Source: Kumtagia sp052180275 (GTDB taxonomy: Bacteria > Pseudomonadota > Alphaproteobacteria > Rhizobiales > Rhizobiaceae). From it: a stretch of 64,000 bases of DNA. Both the position numbers and the translations under genes were made by a program. The stretch's first letter is position 1. Every line of letters begins with the position of its first letter. The notes beneath the pieces were generated by a model. The model did no database searches and was not told where the DNA came from. It worked only from the letters and a program-made list of their open reading frames with translations. This document shows, in pieces, positions 15,740-24,455 of the stretch. Where the stretch lies: NCBI RefSeq assembly GCF_052180275.1, contig NZ_CP197465.1, forward strand, positions 2,170,001 through 2,234,000, written 5' to 3'.

Positions 15740-16444
15740 TCAGAACGGCAGGATCTGGTCGGCGGCCTGCTGGCCCCAGCCGGGCTGCTGGACTTCCGAC
15801 AGACGGCCGCGGCCACCGTATGAGATGCGCGCTTCGGCGATGCGGTCGTAGGAGATGGTGTTTTCCGGGCCGATGTCCGTCGGCCGGACGATACCGGCGA
15901 TGGTCAGCACGCGCAGTTCGTAGTTGACGCGAACTTCCTGCGAGCCGTGGATCATCAGGTTGCCGTTGGGCATCACGTCGGTGACCACCGCCGCCACCCT
16001 GAGATCGATGTCCTCCGACCGCTCAGTGGCAGCCTTGCCGTCTGTGCTGGTGGTCGAGCCGACTGCGCCCCGTCCGCTCGCCTCGCCGGTCTTGGTGCCG
16101 TTCCAGTCGCCGGAGAAGGTGAGACCCATTGTCCGCTCGGCCACCCGGCTGCGGTCGGATTCGTTCTTGAATTTGGCTCGGTCGCTGATCGAGATGCGGA
16201 CGGTGAGGAGGTCGCCGGTGGCAATGGCGCGCGGATCGGTGAACAGCCGGCTCTGCTTGTCGTTCCACAGCGAGAAACGCTTGACCGGCTGCGATTGCGG
16301 CTCGGCGTAGCCACTCTCCGACGAAGGCACCAGCGCCACGCCGGAACCGACCGGCGACATGGCCGGCGCCTTGCCGATCTCCTTCAGATTGGAGCCGCAG
16401 CCTGCGAGCAAGGTGAGTGCGGCGAGGGCCAGAATTCTGTTCAT
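15740..16444 (-). CDS. flgH: Flagellar L-ring lipoprotein FlgH
   Basis: Outer-membrane ring subunit that guides the rod through the outer membrane. The lipobox LTLLAGCGSN places the lipidated Cys at residue 16. The mature part shows SLWNDKQSRLFTDPRAIATG, LLTVRISISDRAKFKNESDR, MPNGNLMIHGSQEVRVNYEL and IVRPTDIGPENTISYDRIAE, all typical of FlgH. It has 234 residues, the usual length. The start overlaps the motE stop by 4 bp. Confidence 0.96.
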   Translation of the reverse strand: MNRILALAALTLLAGCGSNLKEIGKAPAMSPVGSGVALVPSSESGYAEPQSQPVKRFSLWNDKQSRLFTDPRAIATGDLLTVRISISDRAKFKNESDRSRVAERTMGLTFSGDWNGTKTGEASGRGAVGSTTSTDGKAATERSEDIDLRVAAVVTDVMPNGNLMIHGSQEVRVNYELRVLTIAGIVRPTDIGPENTISYDRIAEARISYGGRGRLSEVQQPGWGQQAADQILPF

Positions 16445-16974
16445 GACGGGTCTTCCCTGCGCGCCGCGCTCGCCATGATGCCGGTAAGCGTCGCGGCGGC
16501 CTTGCTGTTCATCTCGTTGAGGATGACGCCCGCCTTGCGGGAATCGAGTTTCATCAGGATGCCGGCGGCCAGCCGGACGTTGAGTTCGGCGAGGCGCTCG
16601 GCGGCGGCATCCGGCTTCATCGCCGCATAGATCTTGACGACATTTTCCTCGGCCTGGGAGAGGAAGGTCTCGCGCCGCTTCATCCAGCGCTCGTATTCGG
16701 CACGCTTCTCCTCAAGGCGTTTGATGCGCTCGTCGATGTCGTCCTTCAGCTTCTTCAACTCCATCGCCTGGAGCGAGTAGCGGCGGTCACGCGCCGCGTC
16801 AGCGATGCCGGTGCAGAACTTCTCGATTTCGGAGGGCGATTGCGTGCCGGAAAGCGGGATGGTCTCCGTAGCAGCGGGTGCACTGGCGACGAGCAGCAGC
16901 ATCGCCGCCACAATGCCGGCCTGGGTCCGGCGAGACTTTCCAGTGTGATCCGCAGCCGCCATCGCCCGCCTCAC
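16441..16974 (-). CDS. motE: Motility protein MotE, periplasmic chaperone for MotC
   Basis: In S. meliloti MotE is a periplasmic protein needed for correct folding and stability of MotC. The 177-residue protein has a signal/membrane segment at about 19-36 (AGIVAAMLLLVASAPAATE). A coiled coil follows (about 65-110, LKKLKDDIDERIKRLEEKRA), then an MgtE-N-like helical module (about 118-170, YAAMKPDAAAERLAELNVRL and AAGILMKLDSRKAGVILNEM). It sits between flgI and flgH as in S. meliloti, with 4-bp overlaps on both sides. Confidence 0.9.
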   Translation of the reverse strand: MRRAMAAADHTGKSRRTQAGIVAAMLLLVASAPAATETIPLSGTQSPSEIEKFCTGIADAARDRRYSLQAMELKKLKDDIDERIKRLEEKRAEYERWMKRRETFLSQAEENVVKIYAAMKPDAAAERLAELNVRLAAGILMKLDSRKAGVILNEMNSKAAATLTGIMASAARREDPS

Positions 16975-18173
16975 TGCACCACAAGCTCGGCCTGCAAGGC
17001 GCCCGCCGACTTGATGCCCTGGAGAATGGCGATGATGCCGTCCGGTTTGACGCCGAGACGGTTGAGGCCGGAGACCAGCGTCTGCAGGTCGGGACCGTCG
17101 AGCACGGCGACCTTGGCGTTGGGCTGGCCGGCCTCGATCGTGGTGAAGGGTTCGACGGCTGTCACGCCATCCGAAAACGGCTCGGGCTGAACGACTGTCG
17201 GCGCCTCGGTGATGCGGACCGTCAGAGCGCCGTGACTGACCGCCACGCGCGAGATCCTGACCTCGTTGCCGATGACGATCGTGCCGGTGCGCTCATCCAG
17301 GACGACGCGGGCGGGCGCGTCTGATTCCACGACGAGGTTTTCCAGTTCGGCGAAGAACCGCGCGGCGGAGATCCGGTCCGGTTTCTTGATGATGACGGTG
17401 CGCGAATCCTGCTCGGCGGCGACGCGGCGGCCGAAACGCTCCATGGAGTAGTCGTTGATGGTGTCGGTGATGCGCACGGCGGTGGAGAAATCGGCGTTGC
17501 GCAGTTGCAGGATGAGCGTGCCGAGATTTGCGAATTCGGCTTCGACCTGGCGCTCGACGATGGCGCCGTTAGGGACGCGGCCGGCGGTCGGCACGCCCTG
17601 CGTCAGCGTCTCGGCGTCGCCCTGCGCGGTGAAGCCGGAAACGAAGACGGAGCCCTGCGCCACCGCGTAGATCTCACCATTGGCGGCTTTCAGCGGCGTC
17701 ATGACCAGCGTGCCGCCCTGCAAGGACGTGGCATCGCCGAGCGACGAGACCGAGACGTCGATGCGCGCGCCGGACTGTACGAACGGCGACAGGTTGGCGG
17801 TGACGATGACCGCCGCGACGTTCTTGGCGCGCGAGCGGCCGCCCTCGCTGGCGATGCCGAGATTCTCCAGCATGGCGCGGATCGACTGCTCGGTGAACGG
17901 TGCATTGCGCAGCCCGTCGCCGGTACCCTTCAGCCCGAGCACCAGACCGTAGCCGACAAGCTGATTGTCGCGCGAACTCTGGAGCTGAGCGATGTCCTTG
18001 ATGCGCGCGGTGGTGAGGTTGCGGCCGTCATAGAGCACGGTCTGGTCGCCATAGCTGCCATCGCCGGCGCCCTTGTCGCCGGGACCCAGCCTGCGCCCGG
18101 CGCGGCTGTCGTCGGCAAGGGCTGCCTGGCAACCCATGCTGACGGCCAGCAACAGGGCGAAAAGCCGCCGCAT
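16971..18173 (-). CDS. flgI: Flagellar P-ring protein FlgI
   Basis: Periplasmic ring around the rod at the peptidoglycan layer. The 400-residue protein has a signal peptide (LFALLLAVSMGCQAALA) and typical segments ARIKDIAQLQSSRDNQLVGY, LKGTGDGLRNAPFTEQSIRA, LGDATSLQGGTLVMTPLKAA and the end FNRLGVKPDG-like LNRLGVKPDGIIAILQGIKS. An acidic/Gly-rich insert (about 22-48) precedes the conserved part. The ATG overlaps the flgA stop by one base (TGATG). Confidence 0.96.
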   Translation of the reverse strand: MRRLFALLLAVSMGCQAALADDSRAGRRLGPGDKGAGDGSYGDQTVLYDGRNLTTARIKDIAQLQSSRDNQLVGYGLVLGLKGTGDGLRNAPFTEQSIRAMLENLGIASEGGRSRAKNVAAVIVTANLSPFVQSGARIDVSVSSLGDATSLQGGTLVMTPLKAANGEIYAVAQGSVFVSGFTAQGDAETLTQGVPTAGRVPNGAIVERQVEAEFANLGTLILQLRNADFSTAVRITDTINDYSMERFGRRVAAEQDSRTVIIKKPDRISAARFFAELENLVVESDAPARVVLDERTGTIVIGNEVRISRVAVSHGALTVRITEAPTVVQPEPFSDGVTAVEPFTTIEAGQPNAKVAVLDGPDLQTLVSGLNRLGVKPDGIIAILQGIKSAGALQAELVVQ

Positions 18174-18634
18174 CAGCCGCTGATCCTCACCGTGCCGTCG
18201 GCCATGACGACGCCGCTGACGACCTTGCCGCTGTCGATGTTGCGGACTTTCACCATGTCGCCGGCGGCGCCTGGCTCCAGCGTCACGGCGGTCGCGGAGA
18301 TCGATAGCCCGCCGGAGACGAAGACCATCTCGACCGGCACGCCTTTTTCGACGAGATAGGCTTCGCGCAGCGCGTTGGCCTGCACATACCGGCCGGGCAG
18401 CAATGTGCGCTTGGCGACCTTGCCTTCAAGGGCGGCCAGCGCGATGACGACGTTCGCCGGTGGCACCTTCCCTTCGGCGAGGATGACTTCCTTCAGCGCC
18501 TCGGCCGCGACCGTCTCGCCGGGATAGATGACGCGATTGGGCACAAGCACAGCCTCGCCGGCCGCTGCCTGGAAGGCACCGGGCAGGACCGCGAAGGCCG
18601 CCAGCAGAAGGAGGCGCCGCCGCATCGCCATCAC
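18173..18634 (-). CDS. flgA: Flagellar P-ring assembly chaperone FlgA
   Basis: Periplasmic chaperone for P-ring (FlgI) assembly. The 153-residue protein is the short form found in rhizobia. It has a signal peptide (LLLLAAFAVLPGAFQAAAGE) and an SAF-type domain with PNRVIYPGETVAAEALKEVI, KRTLLPGRYVQANALREAYL and LEPGAAGDMVKVRNIDSGKV. The gene overlaps flgG by 4 bp and flgI by one base, so subunit and chaperone are translationally coupled. Confidence 0.93.
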   Translation of the reverse strand: MMAMRRRLLLLAAFAVLPGAFQAAAGEAVLVPNRVIYPGETVAAEALKEVILAEGKVPPANVVIALAALEGKVAKRTLLPGRYVQANALREAYLVEKGVPVEMVFVSGGLSISATAVTLEPGAAGDMVKVRNIDSGKVVSGVVMADGTVRISG

Positions 18635-19419
18635 CTTATGTTTTTCGAGACCACGGCGGCCATTTCGTCGGCCGCCTGGATGACTTTCGAATTCATCTCA
18701 TAGGCGCGCTGTGCCGAGATCAGCTCCGTGATCTCCTTGACCGGATCGACATTGGAGGCTTCGAGGTAGCCCTGCTGGATCTCGGCAAAACCGGTATCGC
18801 CGGGCACGCCGACGGTGGCGGGACCGGAGGCCGGCGTCTCCGTGAACAAATTGTCGCCCATCGCAGCCAGCCCCGCCTCGTTGGCAAAGTTGGCGAGCTG
18901 CAACTGACCGAGGCTCTGCAGGTCGACCTGGCCGTCGATGCGGGCGAAGACCTCGCCGGACTTGTTGACGACGACCTCGATCGTGTCGGCGGGCACGGTG
19001 ATGTTGGGCTGCACCGTGTAGCCGTCGAGCGTCACCAGTTGGCCAGTGGCGTTGGTGTTGAAGGCGCCGGAGCGGGTGTAGAGTGTCTCGCCGTCGGCGC
19101 CGTCGATCTGGAACCAGCCATTGCCGGTCAGCGCCAGGTCGAACTTATTGCCGGTGCTGATCAGATTGCCCTGGATGTGCAGGTTGCGCACAGCCGCCGT
19201 CTTCACGCCGAGGCCGATGCTGACCCCTTCCGGCACGAGGCTGGCATTGGCGCGGCTCGGCACACCCTGCATGCGGTCGACCTGGTAGAGAAGGTCGGTG
19301 AACTCGGCACGGGCGCGCTTGAAGCCGGTGGTGTTGATGTTTGCGATGTTGTTGGCGATGACTTCCAGGTTTGTCTGCTGGGCGTTCATGCCAGTGGCGG
19401 CGATCGAAAGGGCTCTCAT
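18631..19419 (-). CDS. flgG: Flagellar distal-rod protein FlgG
   Basis: Distal rod subunit, 262 residues, the family length. The N-terminus is MRALSIAATGMNAQQTNLEV followed by IANNIANINTTGFKRARAEF. Mid-protein FQIDGADGETLYTRSGAFNT and the C-terminal QQGYLEASNVDPVKEITELI / SAQRAYEMNSKVIQAADEM are diagnostic. It lies 10 bp after fliE. Confidence 0.97.
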   Translation of the reverse strand: MRALSIAATGMNAQQTNLEVIANNIANINTTGFKRARAEFTDLLYQVDRMQGVPSRANASLVPEGVSIGLGVKTAAVRNLHIQGNLISTGNKFDLALTGNGWFQIDGADGETLYTRSGAFNTNATGQLVTLDGYTVQPNITVPADTIEVVVNKSGEVFARIDGQVDLQSLGQLQLANFANEAGLAAMGDNLFTETPASGPATVGVPGDTGFAEIQQGYLEASNVDPVKEITELISAQRAYEMNSKVIQAADEMAAVVSKNIR

Positions 19420-19429
19420 TGTTCTGCTC

Positions 19430-19756
19430 CTAGATCGCCATGCGACCGACTTCGAGATAGGCGGTAACGATCTTGTCGCGGATGGCGACGGCCGCCTGGA
19501 ACGACTGCTCGGCGCTCATCACCGCGTCGATGGTCTCGCGCATGTCGCCCTTGCCCTGCAGCACCTCGACCGACATCTGCTCGGCCTGCTTCAGCCGGTC
19601 GACGGTGCGGCCCGCCGTGTCCGAAACCATCGAGGCGAAGGACATGCCCGTAACCGCGCCGCCGCCTCTCGGCGCAGGCGTGGTGGGGCTCAGAACACCG
19701 CCGGCCGTGCCGGTCAGGAAGTTCGCATTGACACCGCCTATGCCTGAAATCATCAC
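19430..19756 (-). CDS. fliE: Flagellar hook-basal body complex protein FliE
   Basis: Small adaptor joining the MS ring/export gate to the rod. The 108-residue protein has a Gly/Pro-rich N-terminus, then MSFASMVSDTAGRTVDRLKQ, GKGDMRETIDAVMSAEQSFQ and the typical end IRDKIVTAYLEVGRMAI. Its start overlaps flgC by 4 bp. Confidence 0.95.
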   Translation of the reverse strand: MMISGIGGVNANFLTGTAGGVLSPTTPAPRGGGAVTGMSFASMVSDTAGRTVDRLKQAEQMSVEVLQGKGDMRETIDAVMSAEQSFQAAVAIRDKIVTAYLEVGRMAI

Positions 19757-20169
19757 TGCGGCCTCAGCAGGTCGATGGTCATGGAAATCAGCGAGCGGGC
19801 CTGCTTCACGACCTGCAGGTTCGCCTCGTAGGAACGGTTGGCCTCGGTCATGTCGGCCATCTCGACCAGCACGTTGACGTTGGGCATCTTGACATAGCCG
19901 TTGGTGTCGGCGGCCTCGTGGCCGGGCATGAACTCGACGGGGAAATCGGTCTGGTCCCGGTCGATCTTCAGCACCTCAACATTCGATCCGCCGGTGGCGC
20001 GGTCCAGCTCCGCGGCGAAGGTGATGGTCTTGCGCTGATACGGATCGGAGCCGGGGGCACTGCCTGTCGACTGGGCGTTGGCAAGGTTCTCCGAAACGAC
20101 GCGAAGCCGCTCCGACTGGGCGTTCAATCCCGATGCAGCGACCTTGAGGGCGGTGGAAAGGGCATCCAT
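19753..20169 (-). CDS. flgC: Flagellar proximal-rod protein FlgC
   Basis: Proximal rod subunit of 138 residues. The N-terminus ALKVAASGLNAQSERLRVVS, then ENLANAQSTGSAPGSDPYQR, and the C-terminus MPNVNVLVEMADMTEANRSY / VKQARSLISMTIDLL are typical of FlgC. It follows flgB by 4 bp. Confidence 0.96.
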   Translation of the reverse strand: MDALSTALKVAASGLNAQSERLRVVSENLANAQSTGSAPGSDPYQRKTITFAAELDRATGGSNVEVLKIDRDQTDFPVEFMPGHEAADTNGYVKMPNVNVLVEMADMTEANRSYEANLQVVKQARSLISMTIDLLRPQ

Positions 20170-20173
20170 GGCG

Positions 20174-20551
20174 CTACTTCACGCTCATCAGCATCATGCG
20201 GTGGAAAGCCTTGACGATCGCGGTGTTCATTTCAAAGGCACGCTCGACCTCGCCGGCCTTCATCAGTTCCTGTTCCATGACGACGGTGTTGCCGGACGGC
20301 AGGACAGCGGTGGTCCGGTCGTCGTCGCGACGGCCGAAACTCGCCTCGGTGACGCGGGTGCCGAAATGGCCGGCTTGCGTGGCCGTCAGGCTGACGCCGG
20401 TGCGCTCCAGCACCTTTTCGAAGGGCTCGACGTCGACGGCGCGGTAGCCGCCGGTGTTGGCGTTGGCGATGTTGCCGGCAACCGCGGCCTGGCGGGCCGA
20501 GAGCCATTCGGCCTGCTGCGAGGCGAGATGAAAGAGATTGACGGGCTGCAT
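20174..20551 (-). CDS. flgB: Flagellar proximal-rod protein FlgB
   Basis: Proximal rod subunit of 125 residues. LASQQAEWLSARQAAVAGNI followed by ANANTGGYRAVDVEPFEKVL and the end FEMNTAIVKAFHRMMLMSVK identify it. It is the first gene of the flgBC-fliE-flgGAI-motE-flgH-fliLP operon. The 90 bp between it and the preceding gene (20552-20641) presumably hold a promoter; I recognise no motif there. Confidence 0.95.
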   Translation of the reverse strand: MQPVNLFHLASQQAEWLSARQAAVAGNIANANTGGYRAVDVEPFEKVLERTGVSLTATQAGHFGTRVTEASFGRRDDDRTTAVLPSGNTVVMEQELMKAGEVERAFEMNTAIVKAFHRMMLMSVK

Positions 20552-20641
20552 GGCTAGCCTGATCCGGACTCCGGGCGGTTCACCCAGACTCTAGGCAGCC
20601 AGTCTTGCGCGGGGCTTGTGGGGGGAGGGTGGATGCCGAGC

Positions 20642-21271
20642 CTAGTGGCTGGACAACTGGACCACCTTCTCTGACGACGTGACCAGAACCCATTTGCCGT
20701 CGCGCTGCTCGATGCCGGCAACCTCGCTGTTGTCGGGCAGCAGCGAGCCGCGCTGCACCACCCACATGCCGGTTTCGTCGGCGATCATGGCGCGGCCGGC
20801 GGCGGCGTAGACAAGGCGGAAGCGCACCTCGTCGCCGGGAAATGGCTGTTCGACCAGCTTTGACGCATTGCCGTCGTCATCCTCGTCGGCGCGCGTCGTG
20901 CCTGTGGCGAACAGGTCGAGCTGCATCGGCGGAATGTCCTCGGCAGACATCGGCGCGCCGATGCGCTCGCCGTCGGAGCCCAGCATGACCGGCTGCGTCC
21001 GGTCGCCATTGCCTTCGAACTTCATCGCACGGATGCCGAACTTGTCCTGGTTGAAGAAGATGTACCAGGGGAATACCGCGCAGCCGAAGCCGAGTGCTAT
21101 GCCGAGGCCGGCGATGATCAGGTCGCTGCGCCGTCCCCTTGTTCTCGGCGCAGCCGACCTTGGCTGTCGTGGCTTCCAAGGGAGAAGCCGACCGACGATT
21201 TTACCGAGCGAGCGGGGCTTGCCCGCCGGCTCGTCGACCGACTTGGCGCGGTCAGTTCTGCTGGGCGCCAT
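20642..21271 (-). CDS. Flagellar-locus inner-membrane protein of unknown function
   Basis: A conserved gene of rhizobial flagellar clusters without an assigned function. With the start at 21271 (MAPSRTDRAKS) it has 209 residues; an earlier ATG at 21304 is possible. It has a basic, Pro-rich cytoplasmic N-terminus (to about 50), one membrane helix (IIAGLGIALGFGCAVFPWYI, about 53-72) and a periplasmic domain of about 135 residues containing NQDKFGIRAMKFEG, ADETGMWVVQRGSLLPDNSE and IEQRDGKWVLVTSSEKVVQL. The start overlaps the end of fliI by 20 bp, so it is in the fliI operon, just before flgB. I recognise no domain. Confidence 0.75.
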   Translation of the reverse strand: MAPSRTDRAKSVDEPAGKPRSLGKIVGRLLPWKPRQPRSAAPRTRGRRSDLIIAGLGIALGFGCAVFPWYIFFNQDKFGIRAMKFEGNGDRTQPVMLGSDGERIGAPMSAEDIPPMQLDLFATGTTRADEDDDGNASKLVEQPFPGDEVRFRLVYAAAGRAMIADETGMWVVQRGSLLPDNSEVAGIEQRDGKWVLVTSSEKVVQLSSH

Positions 21272-22634
21272 TCGGCTTTTCCCTCGGCTTGAGATGGCGG
21301 ACAAGGTCGGCGAACGGATCGGCGGACGGCCGGTCGCCAGGCGACTGGTTCAGCGCCTCGTAGAGCAGCGGCGCCTGGCGGACGGCGACGTCGAGTTCCG
21401 GGTCGGCGCCGGCCTGGTAGGCGCCGAGCAGGCGGATGTCGCGCGTGTCCTCGAAGCGGGCGATCATCGCCTTCAGTTTGCCGACAAGCGCCCGCTGGTC
21501 GTCGCTCCAGGCTTTCGGCGCCAGCCGCGAGATCGAGGCGAGCGGATTGACGGCGGGATAGCGGCCCTGTTCGCCGATAGCGCGGTCGAGTACCACGTGA
21601 CCGTCCAGAATGCCGCGCACGGCATCGGAAACCGGGTCGTTGTGGTCGTCGCCGTCGACCAGCACGGAGATGATCGCGGTGATCGAGCCGGAACCGTCCG
21701 CGCCGGGGCCGGCGCGCTCCAGTAGTTTCGGCAGGTCGGTGAAGACCGACGGTGGGTAGCCGCGCGAGATCGGCGGCTCGCCTGTGCCAATCGCCACCTC
21801 GCGTAATGCGTGGGCGAAACGGGTGATCGAATCGAGGACCAGCAGCACGCGATGGCCCTGGCCGCGAAAATGCTCGGCGACGCGCATGGCGGTGTCGGGC
21901 GCTCGCCTGCGCATCATGGCGCTCTCGTCGCTGGTGGCGACGACGGCGACGGTTTTCCGCATGCCGCGCTCGCCCAGCGTATCTTCCAGGAATTCGCGGA
22001 CCTCGCGGCCGCGTTCGCCGACCAGCGAGACGACCACCGTGTCGAAGGCTTCGGCGGAAGCCAGCATGGCGAGCAGCGTCGACTTGCCGACGCCTGAGCC
22101 GGCGAAGATGCCGAGCCGCTGGCCGAAGCATATGGGCGTAAAGATATCGATGACGCGCACGCCGGTGCGGAAGCCCGTGCCGACCCGCTGGCGCGACAGC
22201 GCGGAGGGCGGGGCGGCGTCGACGGCGTGGAGCGGGTCGCCTTCGACCATGGACGGGCCGTTGTCGATGGCCCGGCCGAGGGCGTCGATCACCCGTCCGC
22301 GCCAACTGGCATGCGGCACGACCGAGAGCGGGCCGTGGATGAAGACGAGGTCGCCAATTCCGGCGTCGGCGGCGCGGTCGAAGGGCGCCACCATGACATC
22401 GCCTGGGCCGATCTGCACGATCTCGCCGCGCTTGCGCCCGCCGTGGCCGCGCAGCTCGACGATGTCGCCGAGCCGGGCAGAACCTGAAAGCCCGCTGACG
22501 CGAAAATGCGTTGGTGAGACTTCGATGACCTTGCCGCCCTGACGCACCAGCGTGCGGTCGCCAGAAAAGCGTGCCCAGCTGCGCTCCAGCAGGTCGAGCG
22601 GGTCGTTAGCAAGCTGGGATGATGTGGCTGTCAT
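21252..22634 (-). CDS. fliI: Flagellum-specific ATPase FliI
   Basis: ATPase of the flagellar type III export apparatus, cytoplasmic, related to the F1 beta subunit. The 460-residue protein has Walker A FAGSGVGKSTL at about 177-187, Walker B RVLLVLDSITRFA at about 262-274, and conserved VVSLVGERGREVREFLED and EVAIGTGEPPISRGYPPSVF. Length and start fit the family. A palindromic repeat lies in the 174 bp between it and flgF. Confidence 0.97.
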   Translation of the reverse strand: MTATSSQLANDPLDLLERSWARFSGDRTLVRQGGKVIEVSPTHFRVSGLSGSARLGDIVELRGHGGRKRGEIVQIGPGDVMVAPFDRAADAGIGDLVFIHGPLSVVPHASWRGRVIDALGRAIDNGPSMVEGDPLHAVDAAPPSALSRQRVGTGFRTGVRVIDIFTPICFGQRLGIFAGSGVGKSTLLAMLASAEAFDTVVVSLVGERGREVREFLEDTLGERGMRKTVAVVATSDESAMMRRRAPDTAMRVAEHFRGQGHRVLLVLDSITRFAHALREVAIGTGEPPISRGYPPSVFTDLPKLLERAGPGADGSGSITAIISVLVDGDDHNDPVSDAVRGILDGHVVLDRAIGEQGRYPAVNPLASISRLAPKAWSDDQRALVGKLKAMIARFEDTRDIRLLGAYQAGADPELDVAVRQAPLLYEALNQSPGDRPSADPFADLVRHLKPREKPNGAQQN

Positions 22635-22645
22635 CGCGGCAATTC

Positions 22646-22763
22646 CTCTTTTCCCTGTCCTTCACGGGGAGAAGATGCCGGCAGGCAGATGAGGGGCGGA
22701 GCCAACGTGTTGAGTATTGCGCTGCCCCTCACCCTCTCTCCGTGAAGAACGGGGAGAGGGGGA
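22646..22763. repeat. RIME-like palindromic repeat between flgF and fliI
   Basis: Left arm with CCTTCACGGGGAGAAG and GATGAGGGGC; right arm with GCCCCTCACCCTCTCTCC and GTGAAGAACGGGGAGAG. The imperfect inverted repeat fills most of the gap between the flgF stop and the fliI start. Such elements are common intergenic repeats in rhizobia. Confidence 0.65.
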
Positions 22764-22808
22764 CGCCACCGTTGGCGCGAAATCGGGTACGAGGGCGCTT
22801 CCAAGATG

Positions 22809-23531
22809 CTACTTCGAACCAAGCGTGCTGATCGCGTCACCGAGAGTCTGGTCGGTGCTGCGGATCGAGGCGGCTATGTTTTCGAAGTTGCGCTGCACCG
22901 AAATCAGGCGCGTGATCTCCAGCATCGGGTTGACGTTGGATTCTTCGAGGAAACCCTGCGCCACGCCGATGTCGTTGCGGTCGATCACGGGCTCCGGCGC
23001 GCCCATCGGCACGATGCCGGAATTGGCGTAGCGGATGAAATTCTCGCCCGCATCGAAATTGTAGAGGCCAAGAGCGCCGACGAGCTGGCCCTTTTGGCGC
23101 AGCGAGCCGTCGGCGCCGGAGGTCGGTGGGCCGTTCTGCGGATCGAGCTGGATCGGCGCACCGCCGGCGTCGAGCACCGGATAGCCCTGCAGGGTGACAA
23201 GGTCGCCCGTGTCCAGCATAGTGAAGCGCCCGTCACGGGTCATCACCGTTCCGGCCGGCGTCTCGATGCCGAACCAGGCGTCGCCCTGAATGGCGAAGTC
23301 GAACGGGTTGCCGGTCTCGCGTAGCGCGCCGGTCGCCGTGGACATGAAGGTGTCGCCGCTGGAGGCGAACGAAACCGACTTCTGGCCGAGGCCGCTGATC
23401 ACGTCCTCGAATTTCATGCCGGTGGCGCGAAAGCCGATGGTGCCGGCATTGGCGACATTGTCGGCGATGGTGTTCAGCCGGCGCTCAAGCGCCACCTGCG
23501 CGGAAAGGGCGACGTAGAGTCCGTCCTGCAA
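22809..23531 (-). CDS. flgF: Flagellar proximal-rod protein FlgF
   Basis: Rod subunit, 240 residues. It begins (M)QDGLYVALSAQVALERRLNT, then IADNVANAGTIGFRATGMKF; later FQ-like AWFGIETPAGTVMTRDGRFT, and the C-terminus GFLEESNVNPMLEITRLISV. The start is TTG at 23529-23531, seven bases after GGAGGT; this ribosome site contains the stop codon of the preceding DUF1217 gene. A longer in-frame start inside that gene gives an N-terminus foreign to the family and was rejected. Confidence 0.93.
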   Translation of the reverse strand: MQDGLYVALSAQVALERRLNTIADNVANAGTIGFRATGMKFEDVISGLGQKSVSFASSGDTFMSTATGALRETGNPFDFAIQGDAWFGIETPAGTVMTRDGRFTMLDTGDLVTLQGYPVLDAGGAPIQLDPQNGPPTSGADGSLRQKGQLVGALGLYNFDAGENFIRYANSGIVPMGAPEPVIDRNDIGVAQGFLEESNVNPMLEITRLISVQRNFENIAASIRSTDQTLGDAISTLGSK

Positions 23532-23535
23532 GGCT

Positions 23536-24315
23536 CTACCTCCGCATGCTCTGGATCGAGAACAGCAGGTTGGTCGAGATTCCGTATTCGGCCGGCTGGG
23601 CAAACAGCACGTTCATCTGCGACGTCGCATTGCCCTGCGAGGGATTGCTCAGCTCCCACAGGCTGGTGAAGCGCTGCAGGAACTTTGAAAGCTTTTCCGG
23701 ATCGGAGAAATCCGCGATGTCGATCTTCTCCTCGAACAGCTTCACCTGCTTGTCGATGTCGGCGGAGGCGAAGGAGTCGGGCAGGCCGAGCGCGGTGCGC
23801 ACCACGCGGCTTAGCGCCGGATCGGCCAGAACTTGGTAGAAATTGGTCAGGCCGCCAGCCTTGCGCTCGAAATACAGCGCGAGGCGCACGCCTTCGTTCT
23901 GCTTGCCGGCATTCTCCTCCAGCGTCTGTCGCAGATACATGTCGACGGTGCCCTGCTGGGCGCGGGTGCGCACCGTGGTGGTCGCGCCGAAGCTGACGAA
24001 GTCGAAGGTTTTTACGAATTCGTAGTATTTCTTGTCGGTCAGCTTGTTGGCAAAACTGTCCTCGTCGTCGATCCCTTCCTTCATGGCTTTCACCATGAAA
24101 GCCTTGGCGTAGGTCATGTCGGCAAGGCCGTGCGCCTTCATGGCGTAGCGGAACAGCCGATCGTCCTTCATCAGGTCTTCGATCGACTTAATCTTGGTGA
24201 TGTTGGCGAGATAATATTCGGTATCGCGCTTCACCGTCGGCTCGTCCTCGACCCGGTCGATGGCCTTGGCCATGTCCTTGGCGATCATCTGGTAGTTCGT
24301 GTAGGTGTTCAGCAC
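23536..24315 (-). CDS. DUF1217 domain flagellar protein
   Basis: Conserved protein of alphaproteobacterial flagellar clusters, 259 residues, largely helical and without a signal peptide. It starts MLNTYTNYQMIAKDMAKAID; FVKTFDFVSFGATTTVRTRA and LYFERKAGGLTNFYQVLADP are typical of the family, which is usually encoded beside flgF. The molecular role is not known. It is transcribed with flgF and diverges from motA; the 140 bp between the two starts should hold both promoters. Confidence 0.82.
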   Translation of the reverse strand: MLNTYTNYQMIAKDMAKAIDRVEDEPTVKRDTEYYLANITKIKSIEDLMKDDRLFRYAMKAHGLADMTYAKAFMVKAMKEGIDDEDSFANKLTDKKYYEFVKTFDFVSFGATTTVRTRAQQGTVDMYLRQTLEENAGKQNEGVRLALYFERKAGGLTNFYQVLADPALSRVVRTALGLPDSFASADIDKQVKLFEEKIDIADFSDPEKLSKFLQRFTSLWELSNPSQGNATSQMNVLFAQPAEYGISTNLLFSIQSMRR

Positions 24316-24455
24316 GCGCCGACTCCGCCCTGCGATGGGAGAGAGAGTAAGGCAAGTTCCTTGCGCGAGGCTGAATCCACGCTGACGGCCGATTCAAGCC
24401 TCACACAAGGCACGGCCGCTACCTTCGAGGCTGGCAAATCTTGAAGGGTTCGCGC

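Noticed and set aside
22646..22763. Palindromic repeats as CRISPR or attachment sites
   Set aside because: There are no regularly spaced direct repeats with unique spacers, no cas genes, and no integrase or tRNA nearby.
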